DNA of 64,000 nucleotides from Vibrio sp. HDW18 (GTDB lineage Bacteria; Pseudomonadota; Gammaproteobacteria; Enterobacterales; Vibrionaceae), in assembly GCF_011306175.1 (NCBI RefSeq), contig NZ_CP049914.1, positions 124,001-188,000 of the forward strand, written 5' to 3'. The translations under genes were made by a program, and so were the position numbers. Shown piece after piece: positions 1 to 9,072 of this stretch; position 1 is the stretch's first letter; each line of letters opens with the position of its first letter. The notes beneath the pieces were generated by a model that saw nothing but the letters and a program-made list of their open reading frames with translations, was not told the origin of the DNA and did not search any database.

Positions 1-417
1 GCCGGTCAATTGGCCATTTTTTCCTATCACACGATGGCAAGGCACAATGATCGACAGTGGGTTTTTACTATTGGCTACCCCAACGGCTCGCACGGCTTGC
101 GGATTACCTATCGCCTTAGCCAGTTGCTGATAGCTGCAGGTTGCTCCGTAGGGAATCGCGCACAATCCACGCCATACTGACTGCTGAAATGGTGTACCAG
201 TAGCCGCCAATGGCAGATCAAATTGGCGGCGCTGACCCGCAAAATACTCATTCAGTTGTTGAATGGTTTGCTTGAGAATCGGGCACGTTTGGCTCTCATG
301 ACCTAAATCGCTCGGTTGGGTGGTTTGAGTAGCAAACCATACCCCAAGTAACGCATGCTGATCGGCTTGCAAAGTCATGCGCCCGATCGGAGATGAATAA
401 TGGGTAAAATATTTCAT
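1..417 (-). CDS. Methylated-DNA--protein-cysteine methyltransferase (Ogt type), 3' end cut by window edge
   Basis: I translated the reverse strand by hand. It starts MKYFTHYSSPIGRM and stays open to base 1 (139 codons). Near the cut end it carries the PCHRV motif, whose cysteine accepts alkyl groups from O6-alkylguanine and O4-alkylthymine. The preceding helix-turn-helix-like stretch (FQQSVWRGLCAIPYG) is also typical of the family. A strong ribosome binding site (GGAGGAG) precedes the ATG. It lies 16 bp downstream of the hdfR stop on the same strand, so the two are probably co-transcribed. The stop codon is outside the window. The family assignment is secure; whether it is ogt or an adaless methyltransferase paralogue is not resolved. 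Confidence 0.88.
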   Translation of the reverse strand, partial: MKYFTHYSSPIGRMTLQADQHALLGVWFATQTTQPSDLGHESQTCPILKQTIQQLNEYFAGQRRQFDLPLAATGTPFQQSVWRGLCAIPYGATCSYQQLAKAIGNPQAVRAVGVANSKNPLSIIVPCHRVIGKNGQLTG

Positions 418-433
418 TGCCTCGCTCCTCCCG

Positions 434-1315
434 CTAACTCGCAGCGCTGCTGGCACTCCGCAGCATCTCCAGCGGATCGAGTGTTTTGATCAGCTTTTCT
501 ACCTGTACAATCGCTTCGATGGATGAGCTATTTTTACGATAGCTAAGATAGAGAGGTCGATGCCATTGATTGACCTCAGACACTGGATATAACTGACCGG
601 TTTCTAGCAAAGGTCGCACCATAGTTTCAGGCAAATAAGCACTGCCACCTTTCTCAATAATAAAATCGAGTGCAATTCTCGCAGTAGAGGTACGTAAAAA
701 TGGCGCAGGCGCTTTCGGATGACGATCCGCATGCTCGGACGCAAATCGAGCGCCCCAATCGACATACACATAGCGATGCTCAAACACATTTTGTGCACTC
801 GCCGGCTGAGTTGAGACTAACAGCAACACCAGATCAGCGACTTTTTTACAATGCAGCTCTTCCGCTTTGATCGGGTCAAAAGCAAACGCCATATCTAGGG
901 TTCGCTCTAACAAGCCACGGTTGAGTTGTTCACGTCCCATCACTTCTGCTAAAAAGCCATAGCCTTCAAACGTATCGGTGATCCGACTCAAACAGTGCTG
1001 TAAATACGCATCCCAAATATTGGGCGTACCTCCTAACGTCAGCTGTAATGCTTTACCGCTTTCCAGCGATAATTCAAATTTAGCCTGTTGCAGGGTCGCC
1101 ACCATTACCTCGGCATAGCCAACCAAACGTTCGCCCGCCGAAGTTAATTTGATGTTGTTGCGATCTCGGGTAAACAACTGTGCATCAAAATGATTTTCCA
1201 GTTGTTTGATCCGCGCGCTGACCGCGGCTTGCGTCAAATACAGGTTTTCAGCAGCGCGCCCAAAGTGGCGTACTTTAGCCAGTTCAAGAAAGGTGCGAAA
1301 GACTTTTACGTCCAT
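434..1315 (-). CDS. hdfR: LysR-family regulator HdfR
   Basis: This is a 293-residue LysR regulator: an N-terminal winged helix-turn-helix (about residues 1-60, with the stretch HFGRAAENLYLTQAAVSARI) followed by a periplasmic-binding-protein-like effector domain. The N-terminus closely resembles E. coli HdfR, a repressor of the flagellar master operon. I chose the ATG at 1315 (MDVKVF) because AGAGGA sits 7 bases upstream; a longer upstream reading has no such site. It is transcribed away from maoP, the same divergent pairing as in E. coli, which supports the name. The target genes in this organism are not visible from the sequence. Co-transcription with the downstream methyltransferase is likely. 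Confidence 0.85.
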   Translation of the reverse strand: MDVKVFRTFLELAKVRHFGRAAENLYLTQAAVSARIKQLENHFDAQLFTRDRNNIKLTSAGERLVGYAEVMVATLQQAKFELSLESGKALQLTLGGTPNIWDAYLQHCLSRITDTFEGYGFLAEVMGREQLNRGLLERTLDMAFAFDPIKAEELHCKKVADLVLLLVSTQPASAQNVFEHRYVYVDWGARFASEHADRHPKAPAPFLRTSTARIALDFIIEKGGSAYLPETMVRPLLETGQLYPVSEVNQWHRPLYLSYRKNSSSIEAIVQVEKLIKTLDPLEMLRSASSAAS

Positions 1316-1465
1316 ATAGTTTCCTCTGATATTACCCGCGCAGATTAACAAGGAAGCGGTATTATGACGATAAAAAATTTTTGTTTTTCTTTTATTAAGA
1401 TTACGCCTAACTTTCGCCGTGACCCACGCTTACACGCTGGTTGAATATAGACACATGAGGTTGAC

Positions 1466-1825
1466 ATGGCTGAGACAGCATTTCGTCAAGGAAAAAAACG
1501 TTTTTTCGATACTAAAAAGTTCCCAAGAGGCTTTGCTAAGTCTGGAGATTTTACTCTGGCAGAAGAAGAGATTTTAAGCCTATACGGAAATACCATGCTC
1601 GGTTTAGAGAGTGGTGAACTGACCCCAGAAAATGACCAAGAACAGCATTTCATTAAAGTGCTAGAAAACCCAGATTTAGCCGAGCATAAATTAGAAAAAG
1701 CTTGGTTGAAATACACTCGTTTAGCGCGGGGTCGTAAACGCTTTCACACCTTAAATGGCCGCAATAAGCCAGATGGGACTGAAGATTACACTGACGATGA
1801 ACCGAGCTTAACAGAAGAAGATTAA
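1466..1825 (+). CDS. maoP: MaoP (YifE, DUF413), macrodomain Ori organisation protein
   Basis: This 119-residue protein matches the DUF413 family. It has FFDTKKFPRGFAKSGDFT near the N-terminus, a central KAWLKYTRLARGRKRFHTL segment and an acidic C-terminal tail (EDYTDDEPSLTEED). These correspond to E. coli MaoP/YifE (RYFDNKHYPRGF, KRFHTL, AEDYTDS). In E. coli MaoP acts with the short DNA site maoS, located in the hdfR-maoP intergenic region, to organise the Ori macrodomain. The gene here is divergent from hdfR exactly as in E. coli. ATG is preceded by ATGAGG. Its location in a region otherwise made of chromosome II genes is notable. Confidence 0.88.
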   Translation: MAETAFRQGKKRFFDTKKFPRGFAKSGDFTLAEEEILSLYGNTMLGLESGELTPENDQEQHFIKVLENPDLAEHKLEKAWLKYTRLARGRKRFHTLNGRNKPDGTEDYTDDEPSLTEED

Positions 1826-1900
1826 TTCTGACGGCGATCATTCCATCGGTCGCCATTGTGACATGGATGGACGACAATTTGCGTCCTTATTGGAGGTAAA

Positions 1901-3892
1901 ATGTCGAACCCAGTGTGCAATGTTTATTCGCTTGATGAGATGCTCTCGCTGATCCAGCGTGAACAGCCTTTTGCTGGATCACTGGAATCAGCAGGCTGCT
2001 ATATCAAGGTGGATAACTATCTGCCGGTGGTCTGCACCGCCATCCATGCTGGTAGCCGTTTACGCGAAGATTTGCTCAAACAGTGCCAGTTAAGCCAAGC
2101 TGAGCGCCATTTAGAAGAAGCGCCTTACACCGATCAATTTATCGCCTCACAGCCGATCACATTATGTGGCCTCGATTCGCGTTTCGAATACGATCTCAAT
2201 CGCGCCAAAACCCTCAGCACTCGCTACAAATCCGCTTGGAATCGCCCACTGAGCGATAAACAGCGCAGTGAAAGCCACCGCAAACACAGCGCATTTTATC
2301 AGCTCTATGAAGCCTTGATCCGCAAACTCGAAGCCATGCATGGCATGGTGATCGTGTTCGATATGTATGCTTATAACTATCAGCAACTGGGAGATAAACC
2401 CACCCCAGTATTTAATGTCGGCACCGCGCAAATCGATATGCAGCGTTGGGGCTCGGTGGTCAAACGCTTTTGCACTGAATTAAGCAAAATTCAGCTACCA
2501 CACATCAAAAACCAAACAGAAATCAATGCGCTGTTTGAAGGGCGCGGCTATTTGATTGCTCACACCAATGCGCACTTCGATCGCACTTTAGTGCTGCCGA
2601 CCGAAGTGAAAAAAGTGTTTATGGAAGAAACTAGCGGCACAGTTTACCCTTTGGTATTGAACGCCCTGTGCAGTGGCTTGAAAAGCGCGTTTAGTCAAAC
2701 CAGTGCCTATTTTCAGCGCCAGCATAATCGGCGGCGGATCAGTAAATCAAAAATGCTCAGTTCATCGATTGAGCCTGCAATTTTGGCGATTGATGATGCG
2801 TTATCCAAACTGACTCGCAAAGTCGAAACGCTTAAATACGTCAACCCGACCAACCTCAATAGCGAGCAAAAACGCTTTGAAGCGGCACCCAGTCGCTACA
2901 AACCCGAGTTTCGCTACAAACAGTTACCGATCAACGCTAATCAGTTCAAACAGCAGCTCTATCAATTACCGATTGACACCATTTCCGACCCCGATTTAAA
3001 ACAACTTTATGGATCGATGGTGGATAAATTGAATGAAAAAATCGATTTATTAACCAGCATTGGCCAAGAAGCATTTTTGTATAACTCACTGCGTTTTTAT
3101 GGTCGACCCAAACACACGGCGCTCGAAAACGCGAAATTTTTGCTGTACGCCAAAACGTTAGCCGAAGAGCAGGGACCACTGTATAACGCAGATCAAGCGG
3201 CGCAAATCATGCTGGAAAAAGCTCAGCAGTGGGGGATGAATTGCCATATTACCCCAACAGCGTCATTGGCTGCCCGTGCGATGGTGAGTGGTAAAAAGCC
3301 ACCTACCCTGTATCTCAACAGTAAAGCGATGTATTCACATGCAGAAATTCAGCGCTTGATCCAGCATGAAATTGGCGTGCACTTAGCTACCACCTTCAAT
3401 GGTCGGATGCAGCCTTTGCGAGTATTTTCCATCGGCTTGCCCGGTGCAACCGAATCACAAGAAGGCTTAGCGATTTGGGCTGAATACAAAGCGGGCTATA
3501 TGTCACATGAGCGCTTAAAAACCTTAGCCACTCGGGTATTGGCGGTCGATTCAATGCTTAAAGAGCAGAATTTTCACCAAACTTTCAGCTACTTAACCGA
3601 TGAATATGGTGTGGATCGCGACAGCGCTTTTATCACCACCACCCGTGTTTACCGTGGCGGTGGTTTTACGAAAGATCATCTCTATCTCGAAGGCTTTATC
3701 GGCATCTTGCACCAAGCCCAAAAACGCAACCTCGATAATCTGTTAGTTGGAAAATGCAGCTATCAATATCTTGATTTGATTGATGAGCTGGTCGAGCGTG
3801 GTTGGTTAATCAAGCCACAGTTTCGATTTGATGATTTAGGCAGCGAACCGACACCGACCCTCAAATATTTGATTGAATCACTACGCTATTAA
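1901..3892 (+). CDS. DUF1704 (QEGLA-motif, MATCAP-like) putative metallopeptidase
   Basis: This 663-residue protein belongs to DUF1704, often labelled flavohemoglobin expression-modulating QEGLA motif protein. The C-terminal half holds the zinc-peptidase signature HEIGVH (H489, E490, H494) and the family-defining QEGLA (Q520-A524), whose glutamate E521 is the expected third metal ligand. Eukaryotic members of the family (MATCAP/KIAA0895L) are tyrosine carboxypeptidases acting on tubulin; the bacterial substrate is unknown. The N-terminal 300 residues have no motif I recognise. There is no signal peptide, so it should be cytoplasmic. It lies 75 bp after maoP in the same direction, with GGAGG before the ATG, so the two may share a transcript. 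All three ligands are present, so I infer an active enzyme. Confidence 0.82.
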   Translation: MSNPVCNVYSLDEMLSLIQREQPFAGSLESAGCYIKVDNYLPVVCTAIHAGSRLREDLLKQCQLSQAERHLEEAPYTDQFIASQPITLCGLDSRFEYDLNRAKTLSTRYKSAWNRPLSDKQRSESHRKHSAFYQLYEALIRKLEAMHGMVIVFDMYAYNYQQLGDKPTPVFNVGTAQIDMQRWGSVVKRFCTELSKIQLPHIKNQTEINALFEGRGYLIAHTNAHFDRTLVLPTEVKKVFMEETSGTVYPLVLNALCSGLKSAFSQTSAYFQRQHNRRRISKSKMLSSSIEPAILAIDDALSKLTRKVETLKYVNPTNLNSEQKRFEAAPSRYKPEFRYKQLPINANQFKQQLYQLPIDTISDPDLKQLYGSMVDKLNEKIDLLTSIGQEAFLYNSLRFYGRPKHTALENAKFLLYAKTLAEEQGPLYNADQAAQIMLEKAQQWGMNCHITPTASLAARAMVSGKKPPTLYLNSKAMYSHAEIQRLIQHEIGVHLATTFNGRMQPLRVFSIGLPGATESQEGLAIWAEYKAGYMSHERLKTLATRVLAVDSMLKEQNFHQTFSYLTDEYGVDRDSAFITTTRVYRGGGFTKDHLYLEGFIGILHQAQKRNLDNLLVGKCSYQYLDLIDELVERGWLIKPQFRFDDLGSEPTPTLKYLIESLRY

Positions 3893-4257
3893 TCATCAAT
3901 CGCCAACCTTAAGCACGGTTGTCCTCTCCGCCTAAATTGATTCAGGATCAGGGCTCAGTGATAAGCAATGCTCACAAAATAACTTAATTTTCAAAATGAA
4001 TTTTTTATGGCGAGATGTGATTGGCTAACACCAAACCACAGATTTGCTCCGCTCAAGCGATTGAATATTGGCTCAACATACCACTATTGACGATACGATC
4101 GACTCAAGACTCGATTTTTTGACCTAAAACAATAGCAGTTTCTGAGGTCTTATTTTATAATGCAAATTAACTTATCCATCCCCGCTGCTGATCGATAAAA
4201 CAGCGTCAAATAGGATGGGATCACAAGACATCATAAATTGAAATTTAGGGGCAATAC
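3893..4257. other. Intergenic region upstream of nagB
   Basis: No convincing coding sequence is present in this 365-bp stretch. It holds AT-rich promoter-like DNA and one NagC-like operator candidate (listed separately). A TGTGATTGGCTAACAC sequence near 4015 resembles half of a CRP site. No terminator hairpin with a T-run follows the DUF1704 gene. Confidence 0.6.
4150..4170. promoter_or_regulatory. Candidate NagC operator upstream of nagB
   Basis: The 21-bp sequence has TTATTT and AAATTAA arms around an eight-base centre. This fits the A/T-rich inverted pattern of NagC-family operators, and it lies about 90 bp before nagB. NagC control of nag genes is established in enterobacteria and Vibrio. 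The exact site here is inferred from pattern only, and AT-rich DNA gives false matches easily. Confidence 0.4.
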
Positions 4258-5058
4258 ATGAGACTTATCCCACTGAAAGCCGCAGCACAAGTTGGTCAAT
4301 GGGCAGCAGCACACATCGTTAAACGTATCAACGAGTTCCAACCAACCGCTGAACGTCCTTTTGTACTAGGACTGCCAACTGGCGGTACACCACTAGCGAC
4401 CTATAAGGCACTGATCGAATTGCACAAGGCTGGCAAAGTCAGCTTTAAGCACGTAGTGACATTTAACATGGATGAATACGTAGGTCTGGCGGCAGATCAC
4501 CCAGAGTCTTACCGCTCGTTTATGTACAATAACTTCTTCAATCATATTGATATTCAAGAACAAAATATCAATCTATTGAACGGCAATGCCGCGGATCAAG
4601 AAGCAGAATGCCAACGCTATGAAGACAAAATCAAATCATACGGCAAAATTAACCTCTTCATGGGCGGTGTTGGTAATGATGGGCATATTGCATTTAACGA
4701 ACCTGCATCATCACTCTCTTCACGCACGCGGATCAAAACTCTGACCGAAGATACGCGGATTGCCAATTCTCGTTTCTTTGCTGGCGATATCAATCAAGTG
4801 CCTAAATACGCCCTGACCATCGGTGTTGGTACTCTGCTCGATGCACAAGAAATCATGATCCTCGTTACTGGCCACAACAAAGCGCTCGCACTGCAAGCGG
4901 CAGTTGAAGGTAGCGTTAACCACCTATGGACAGTTTCTGCCCTGCAACTGCATCCTAAATCAGTGATTGTGTGTGATGAGCCATCGACTCAAGAGCTGAA
5001 AGTGAAAACCGTGAAATACTTCACTGAGCTTGAAGCAAAAAATATTGTTGGCTTCTAA
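4258..5058 (+). CDS. nagB: Glucosamine-6-phosphate deaminase NagB
   Basis: NagB converts glucosamine-6-phosphate to fructose-6-phosphate and ammonia, the final step of N-acetylglucosamine and chitin catabolism. The 266-residue length equals the usual hexameric enterobacterial and Vibrio enzyme. Visible hallmarks are LGLPTGGTP (phosphate loop), FNMDEYVGL (catalytic aspartate region) and [14 protein letters not shown] with the active-site His and Glu, followed by the SRTRIKTL segment of the allosteric site. It is monocistronic here: a 365-bp promoter region precedes it and a strong bidirectional terminator follows. GGGGC lies 5 bases before the ATG. The protein closely resembles V. cholerae NagB as I remember it, with scattered substitutions. 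Confidence 0.97.
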   Translation: MRLIPLKAAAQVGQWAAAHIVKRINEFQPTAERPFVLGLPTGGTPLATYKALIELHKAGKVSFKHVVTFNMDEYVGLAADHPESYRSFMYNNFFNHIDIQEQNINLLNGNAADQEAECQRYEDKIKSYGKINLFMGGVGNDGHIAFNEPASSLSSRTRIKTLTEDTRIANSRFFAGDINQVPKYALTIGVGTLLDAQEIMILVTGHNKALALQAAVEGSVNHLWTVSALQLHPKSVIVCDEPSTQELKVKTVKYFTELEAKNIVGF

Positions 5059-5134
5059 GTTGCGCTTCAGCTAAGCAATCTCGGATTGCGTAACAAGCGC
5101 ATCCGAAACCCTATCCAAGACCCTATCTAAAAAA

Positions 5135-5161
5135 TGAACGCCCCGAGATTCGGGGCGTTCA
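5135..5161. terminator. Bidirectional terminator between nagB and the Sel1 gene
   Basis: A perfect 12-bp stem with a 3-base loop (GAT) lies between convergent genes. An A-run precedes it and TTGTTGT follows it, so it can stop transcripts from both sides. Confidence 0.85.
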
Positions 5162-5222
5162 TTGTTGTCTGCCATAACATATTGATGAATAAATCGGTTG
5201 GTTAAATCAACCCAAACCCGCT

Positions 5223-6371
5223 TTATCGGTTATCAATCATCGGCTGGGAAAAATCTAACGTTTCAGAGCGCTCATACGCCATGGGATCAGCCTGAGGCCC
5301 TGGTTCAAGGGAGCCATCAATACTCTCCACGGGTTGCACAGTAGCAGAGTCAAGCTCTTCGCTTTTAAGCGGCAGCGGGATCTGACGCTTATACAATTTA
5401 TTTAACGCGCGGATAATCGAATGCTTCGTCACTGAACCGGTAGCCAGTTTACGTTGCAATGGCTTGGCTAATGATTGCAAACCAACGATCGATTCAACAC
5501 CAAATTTACCGCCCACCCAATCTCGTAAATGTTTAGCGGGTTCATAGCCCATCGAAGCGGAAAGAAACAGCCAGATGTAGCCAATCGCATTACCATGAGC
5601 ACCACGATCAAGCCACGCCTCTCCGGCATGAAACATCGCTTGAGTATGGCCTTTTTCCGAGGCTCGCTCTAGCCAATAGCACGCCGTGGGAAAATCACTC
5701 GCACCACCCACGCCATGTAACAAGTTTAATCCAAACTTCATCATCCCCTCGGCGCTACCCATTTCGGCCGCTTTGCTATACCAAAAGGTCGAATCGGCCG
5801 GCGTGGGAGCAATATTATCGGCGGACACACACCATCCGCCCATAAACAATATGGCTTCGATCAAATTCGCCTCTGCCGCCGCTTGGATCAGCTCAATCCC
5901 TTTCGCAACATTGACTTCAATATTGCGACCATGTAGCCACGCGACACCCGTTTCAAATTTAGCCACAAGATCGCCTTCTATGCCCTGAGCGCAAGTCTGC
6001 CAAAACTTAGCTTTCTCTTGCGCAATCACATCATCGCGGATCCGCTGACAAATACGCACTATGCCATACATGGCTGAAATATTGTCCAGCCGAGCCGCTT
6101 TCTCATACCAAAATAGCGCTTCTTTTAAACTGCTACGCTCCGCCTCTTTGGCTAAAAACAAAATGGTTGGAATATGCCCCGATTCGGCTTTAAACAACCG
6201 CTCTTTGCGTTCTTGCTCTCGGTTACGTTCCAATGCTTTGCGATAGGCTTCTTCGCGCGCTTTACGTTCGGCTTCCAGTCGTTTACGTCTTGCAGATAAC
6301 ACCATCATCCAGACAAAAAATAGGATCAGTGTTAACCCTGTCGCACCAATTGCTATTCCGATAATATTCAT
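5223..6371 (-). CDS. Membrane-anchored Sel1-like repeat protein
   Basis: This 382-residue protein begins with one transmembrane segment (about residues 3-22, IGIAIGATGLTLILFFVWMM). A highly charged helix rich in Arg, Glu and Lys follows (about 23-60). Then come several Sel1-like repeats of the form A..WY.KAA..G...A...G, for example ALFWYEKAARLDNISAMYGI and STFWYSKAAEMGSAEGMMKF. Such repeats form alpha-solenoids that bind proteins. The start at 6371 places the membrane segment at the N-terminus; a longer reading adds 28 implausible residues. It lies between nagB and malM, each separated by a terminator, so it is likely a single-gene unit. Function is unknown. Confidence 0.75.
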   Translation of the reverse strand: MNIIGIAIGATGLTLILFFVWMMVLSARRKRLEAERKAREEAYRKALERNREQERKERLFKAESGHIPTILFLAKEAERSSLKEALFWYEKAARLDNISAMYGIVRICQRIRDDVIAQEKAKFWQTCAQGIEGDLVAKFETGVAWLHGRNIEVNVAKGIELIQAAAEANLIEAILFMGGWCVSADNIAPTPADSTFWYSKAAEMGSAEGMMKFGLNLLHGVGGASDFPTACYWLERASEKGHTQAMFHAGEAWLDRGAHGNAIGYIWLFLSASMGYEPAKHLRDWVGGKFGVESIVGLQSLAKPLQRKLATGSVTKHSIIRALNKLYKRQIPLPLKSEELDSATVQPVESIDGSLEPGPQADPMAYERSETLDFSQPMIDNR

Positions 6372-6500
6372 AATTTCTCTAACAGGGTGATTGTATTTGC
6401 CACCACACCAACCAGTGGACCACCATAAAACAACAGCCTGAATTGTACTGTACATCCGATTGAGAAACTATGTCTCACCAAGAAACTCTGCACGATCAAA

Positions 6501-6527
6501 AATGGGTGGCTATCGGCCACCCATTTG
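6501..6527 (-). terminator. Terminator downstream of malM
   Basis: An 11-bp perfect stem (AAATGGGTGGC and its complement) with a 5-base loop. In the malM direction it runs into a T-rich tract, so it ends malM transcription 14 bp after the stop codon. Confidence 0.8.
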
Positions 6528-6540
6528 ATACTACGAGCGT

Positions 6541-7377
6541 TTAGTGACGAGCATTCACGGCTTTAACAAACACCTCTTGTACTCCTTCGATACCGAGTGC
6601 TTTGGCTTCGTCTAATAAGCTGAGGGCTTTAGGTAGGTCATTTGCTTTAACGGCTTGCTCTATCGATGAGAAATAATAAGCCTGCGTATCCGGCTGGACT
6701 TGCAGCACTGTTTTTGCATTATCGCTAGAAGTCGTGACTTGACGTTCTTCACTGCGTACAAAAGAAAAGAAAGAAGGTCCTGAAACTTCCAACTCAATCA
6801 TTCCAGTCAAAGCATGAGGTACCGCAATATCTTTCAATTCTGGAAGATGATTGCCGCGCGCCTCCGCATCAATCCTTGCTGGATGTGCAACGTATGTGAC
6901 CTCTTGTAAATCTTGCGGCTGGGTGTACACCAACACAAATAGAGATTGATAACCTTGTGGTGGATAAAAATTTAACTCTGCCACTAAACGGTTACCTAAG
7001 TGTAAACGCGGCTTACGGTATTCAAACACCGAATCATCAAACGACTCGACCACTTGGCCTTGTGCATCAACAATCATTACATGTGGGTAAAATACCGAAC
7101 GGCCAATCTGACTGGTAATCGTCAGTGTCATTTGCCCACGATCCGCCGGGATCTCAAACAATGCGACAGGGCTTGCAATCACCTGATTGCGCAAATACTG
7201 CGTTTCCTTGGTCAACGCCACCTTAGTCGTGCTAGGTAATTTCACCTTGGTCGCTTGCAATTGCCCAATCTGCTGAACCTCCTGCCCTGTATTAGGCTTT
7301 ACTTGCTCAACAACAGCTGTACTCTGACAACCCGCTAATGCAATACATCCCCCAAGTAATAAAGCTCTAAGCACCAT
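6541..7377 (-). CDS. malM: Maltose operon periplasmic protein MalM (lipoprotein)
   Basis: This 278-residue protein starts with a short signal peptide ending in the lipobox LAGC (Cys17), so it is probably a lipoprotein. The middle and C-terminus fit the MalM family: FEIPADRGQMTLTITSQIG, YPHVMIVDAQGQVVESFDD and a final helical repeat LPKALSLLDEAKALGIEGVQ. MalM is a periplasmic component of maltose regulons whose biochemical role is unsettled. It lies downstream of lamB in the same direction, with a hairpin between them that would leave malM expressed by partial read-through. The identification rests on family similarity and the lamB neighbour. Confidence 0.88.
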   Translation of the reverse strand: MVLRALLLGGCIALAGCQSTAVVEQVKPNTGQEVQQIGQLQATKVKLPSTTKVALTKETQYLRNQVIASPVALFEIPADRGQMTLTITSQIGRSVFYPHVMIVDAQGQVVESFDDSVFEYRKPRLHLGNRLVAELNFYPPQGYQSLFVLVYTQPQDLQEVTYVAHPARIDAEARGNHLPELKDIAVPHALTGMIELEVSGPSFFSFVRSEERQVTTSSDNAKTVLQVQPDTQAYYFSSIEQAVKANDLPKALSLLDEAKALGIEGVQEVFVKAVNARH

Positions 7378-7512
7378 AACGACTCCTTTTTATCATTTTT
7401 TTAAAGACTCTCATCAAACCTGTTGGCAAGAAACCATAAGCGCACAAATTTGTGCGTTACCCCCAAACTAGGGTGTCTTATGACTTCACATGTTGAATAT
7501 GATATGAGCCTT

Positions 7513-7543
7513 GAAAAAAATAGCCGATCTGCATCGGCTATTT
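7513..7543 (-). terminator. Terminator between lamB and malM
   Basis: An 11-bp stem (AAATAGCCGAT and complement) with a CTGC loop. Read in the lamB direction it is followed by six or more T residues. It is expected to attenuate transcription entering malM. Confidence 0.8.
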
Positions 7544-7581
7544 GAATTATGGACAATAAACTTTAAAGGTCAGTGGGTTAA

Positions 7582-8823
7582 TTACCACCAAGCTTCAACT
7601 TGGATACCCACTACAAACTCAGTATCATCATCGCCAAACGCTTTGTCATTTTCAGTATCTAGAAGATAAGTACCGTAGACACGCAGTTCAGGACGTGCCC
7701 AGAAGCTGTCTCCCATAGCCCAAGCTTGTGCTACTGTGAATTTAGCATTGCCAAAATCTTCCGTAGCTAAACCACGGTTAGGGTCCTTTTCAGTGTCATT
7801 AATTTTCTTACCCGCATTGTATCCCGCTTCAAACACAGTGCGCATGGTGTCATTCCACTTATACATTGGACGTACCACTACAGAATATTGATTAATATCA
7901 AAATTCTTACCTGTGTAAGCACCATTATCATCGTGACCAGCAATGTCACTACCTGCTAAGTAAGCTAATTGATGCCCCATTTCCCAATTTTCGCCTAGGC
8001 TAATTACACCCCAGTTCAACAGACGGAAGCCGTTTGCATCGTTGTTGTCAACAGAGCCACGGCCATAGTAAGCACCCGAACCCCCGAAGTTAGCCACTTG
8101 AGCACCGTAGCCTGCTGTACCATATTGGAATACAGTTTGGTTAAAACCATTGCTCAAACCTTGATGCAGAATCGCCGTACCCATTACGCCATTGTCAGCA
8201 TCTTCAGTTTTGGTGTTTTTTTCGGTTGCGAAGTTGTATGCCACTGCTAATTCAAGAGTCGCATTTTCCCACAGACCGATATTCGCCAGACGAGCATCAA
8301 AAATGTAGCCAGAAGAGTTGTCTGTTTCACCATCTTGGATCAGAGCAACAGACAGTTTTTGGTTACCGATGGAAAGGTTTTCGATACCACCACCCGTACC
8401 AGAAGTGTTCAGGAAGTAGAAGTCCGTGATGTGAATGTCTTTACGTTGGTAGTAGCGTTTACCCGCCCACATTACTGCTTCTTGGTCAGAAGCAAGTAAG
8501 CCTTTAGCCTGAACGTTGAACTGTGCTACGTTAAAATCGCCATCTTCCCAACCTTTTGCGCCATTGTTACCTTGCGCAATCATTGATTCCACTTTCCATG
8601 TTTGATCGCCAGTTTTTAACTCTTCGGCAAAACCAAATTCATAGTAGTTGTCATTTTCATTGCCAAGACGGCCGATACCATTCTTTTGGAAAGAGAGATC
8701 TGCATTACCGTTACCACTAATCCCAGTACCCGCGCGGAAGTAGCCATTAAAATCAACAGCGAAAGCAGACCCAGCTGCGAGCGTGGCAGCCACTGCGGCA
8801 GCAATTACACTTACTTTTTTCAT
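7582..8823 (-). CDS. lamB: Maltoporin (LamB/OmpS family)
   Basis: This 413-residue outer membrane protein has a classic signal peptide (MKKVSVIAAAVAATLAAGSAFA) and then VDFNGYFRAGTGISGNG, the typical maltoporin start. It ends in an aromatic residue (VEAWW), as expected for BAM-dependent assembly. It forms an 18-stranded trimeric channel for maltose and maltodextrins. I chose ATG at 8823 because it begins the signal peptide and has GGAG six bases upstream; a longer reading adds MELI only. The V. cholerae equivalent is called OmpS. A MalT-box cluster lies 160-260 bp upstream, so maltose induction is likely. malM lies downstream in the same direction. Confidence 0.94.
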   Translation of the reverse strand: MKKVSVIAAAVAATLAAGSAFAVDFNGYFRAGTGISGNGNADLSFQKNGIGRLGNENDNYYEFGFAEELKTGDQTWKVESMIAQGNNGAKGWEDGDFNVAQFNVQAKGLLASDQEAVMWAGKRYYQRKDIHITDFYFLNTSGTGGGIENLSIGNQKLSVALIQDGETDNSSGYIFDARLANIGLWENATLELAVAYNFATEKNTKTEDADNGVMGTAILHQGLSNGFNQTVFQYGTAGYGAQVANFGGSGAYYGRGSVDNNDANGFRLLNWGVISLGENWEMGHQLAYLAGSDIAGHDDNGAYTGKNFDINQYSVVVRPMYKWNDTMRTVFEAGYNAGKKINDTEKDPNRGLATEDFGNAKFTVAQAWAMGDSFWARPELRVYGTYLLDTENDKAFGDDDTEFVVGIQVEAWW

Positions 8824-8985
8824 AATTAACTCCATTTAGGGTTTTTATTTTGGATTCTTCGCTCTCTTTTCTGTTGTGCTGCCCAAAGGCAGAAAATAGA
8901 CAGCCTAAAAAGAGAGGTAAGATGGGAACGAGTCCCCAGTTGTTTCAACTGTGATGAGCTTACGTGGCGAGGGTAAAAGCGGCTT

Positions 8986-8995
8986 CCTCCACCCC
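8986..8995 (-). promoter_or_regulatory. Candidate MalT box (minus orientation)
   Basis: The reverse complement reads GGGGTGGAGG, one mismatch from the MalT box GGGGA(T/G)GAGG. It faces the maltoporin gene. Confidence 0.55.
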
Positions 8996-9008
8996 AATTT
9001 TATTTAGG

Positions 9009-9018
9009 GGGGAGGAGA
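9009..9018 (+). promoter_or_regulatory. Candidate MalT box
   Basis: The sequence GGGGAGGAGA differs from the MalT consensus at one base. A shorter GGAGGAG run follows immediately at 9021. Confidence 0.6.
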
Positions 9019-9072
9019 AAGGAGGAGAAAATTTGCAGTACGTTGTTTTTAAAGCTTAGATCACGTTATTTG

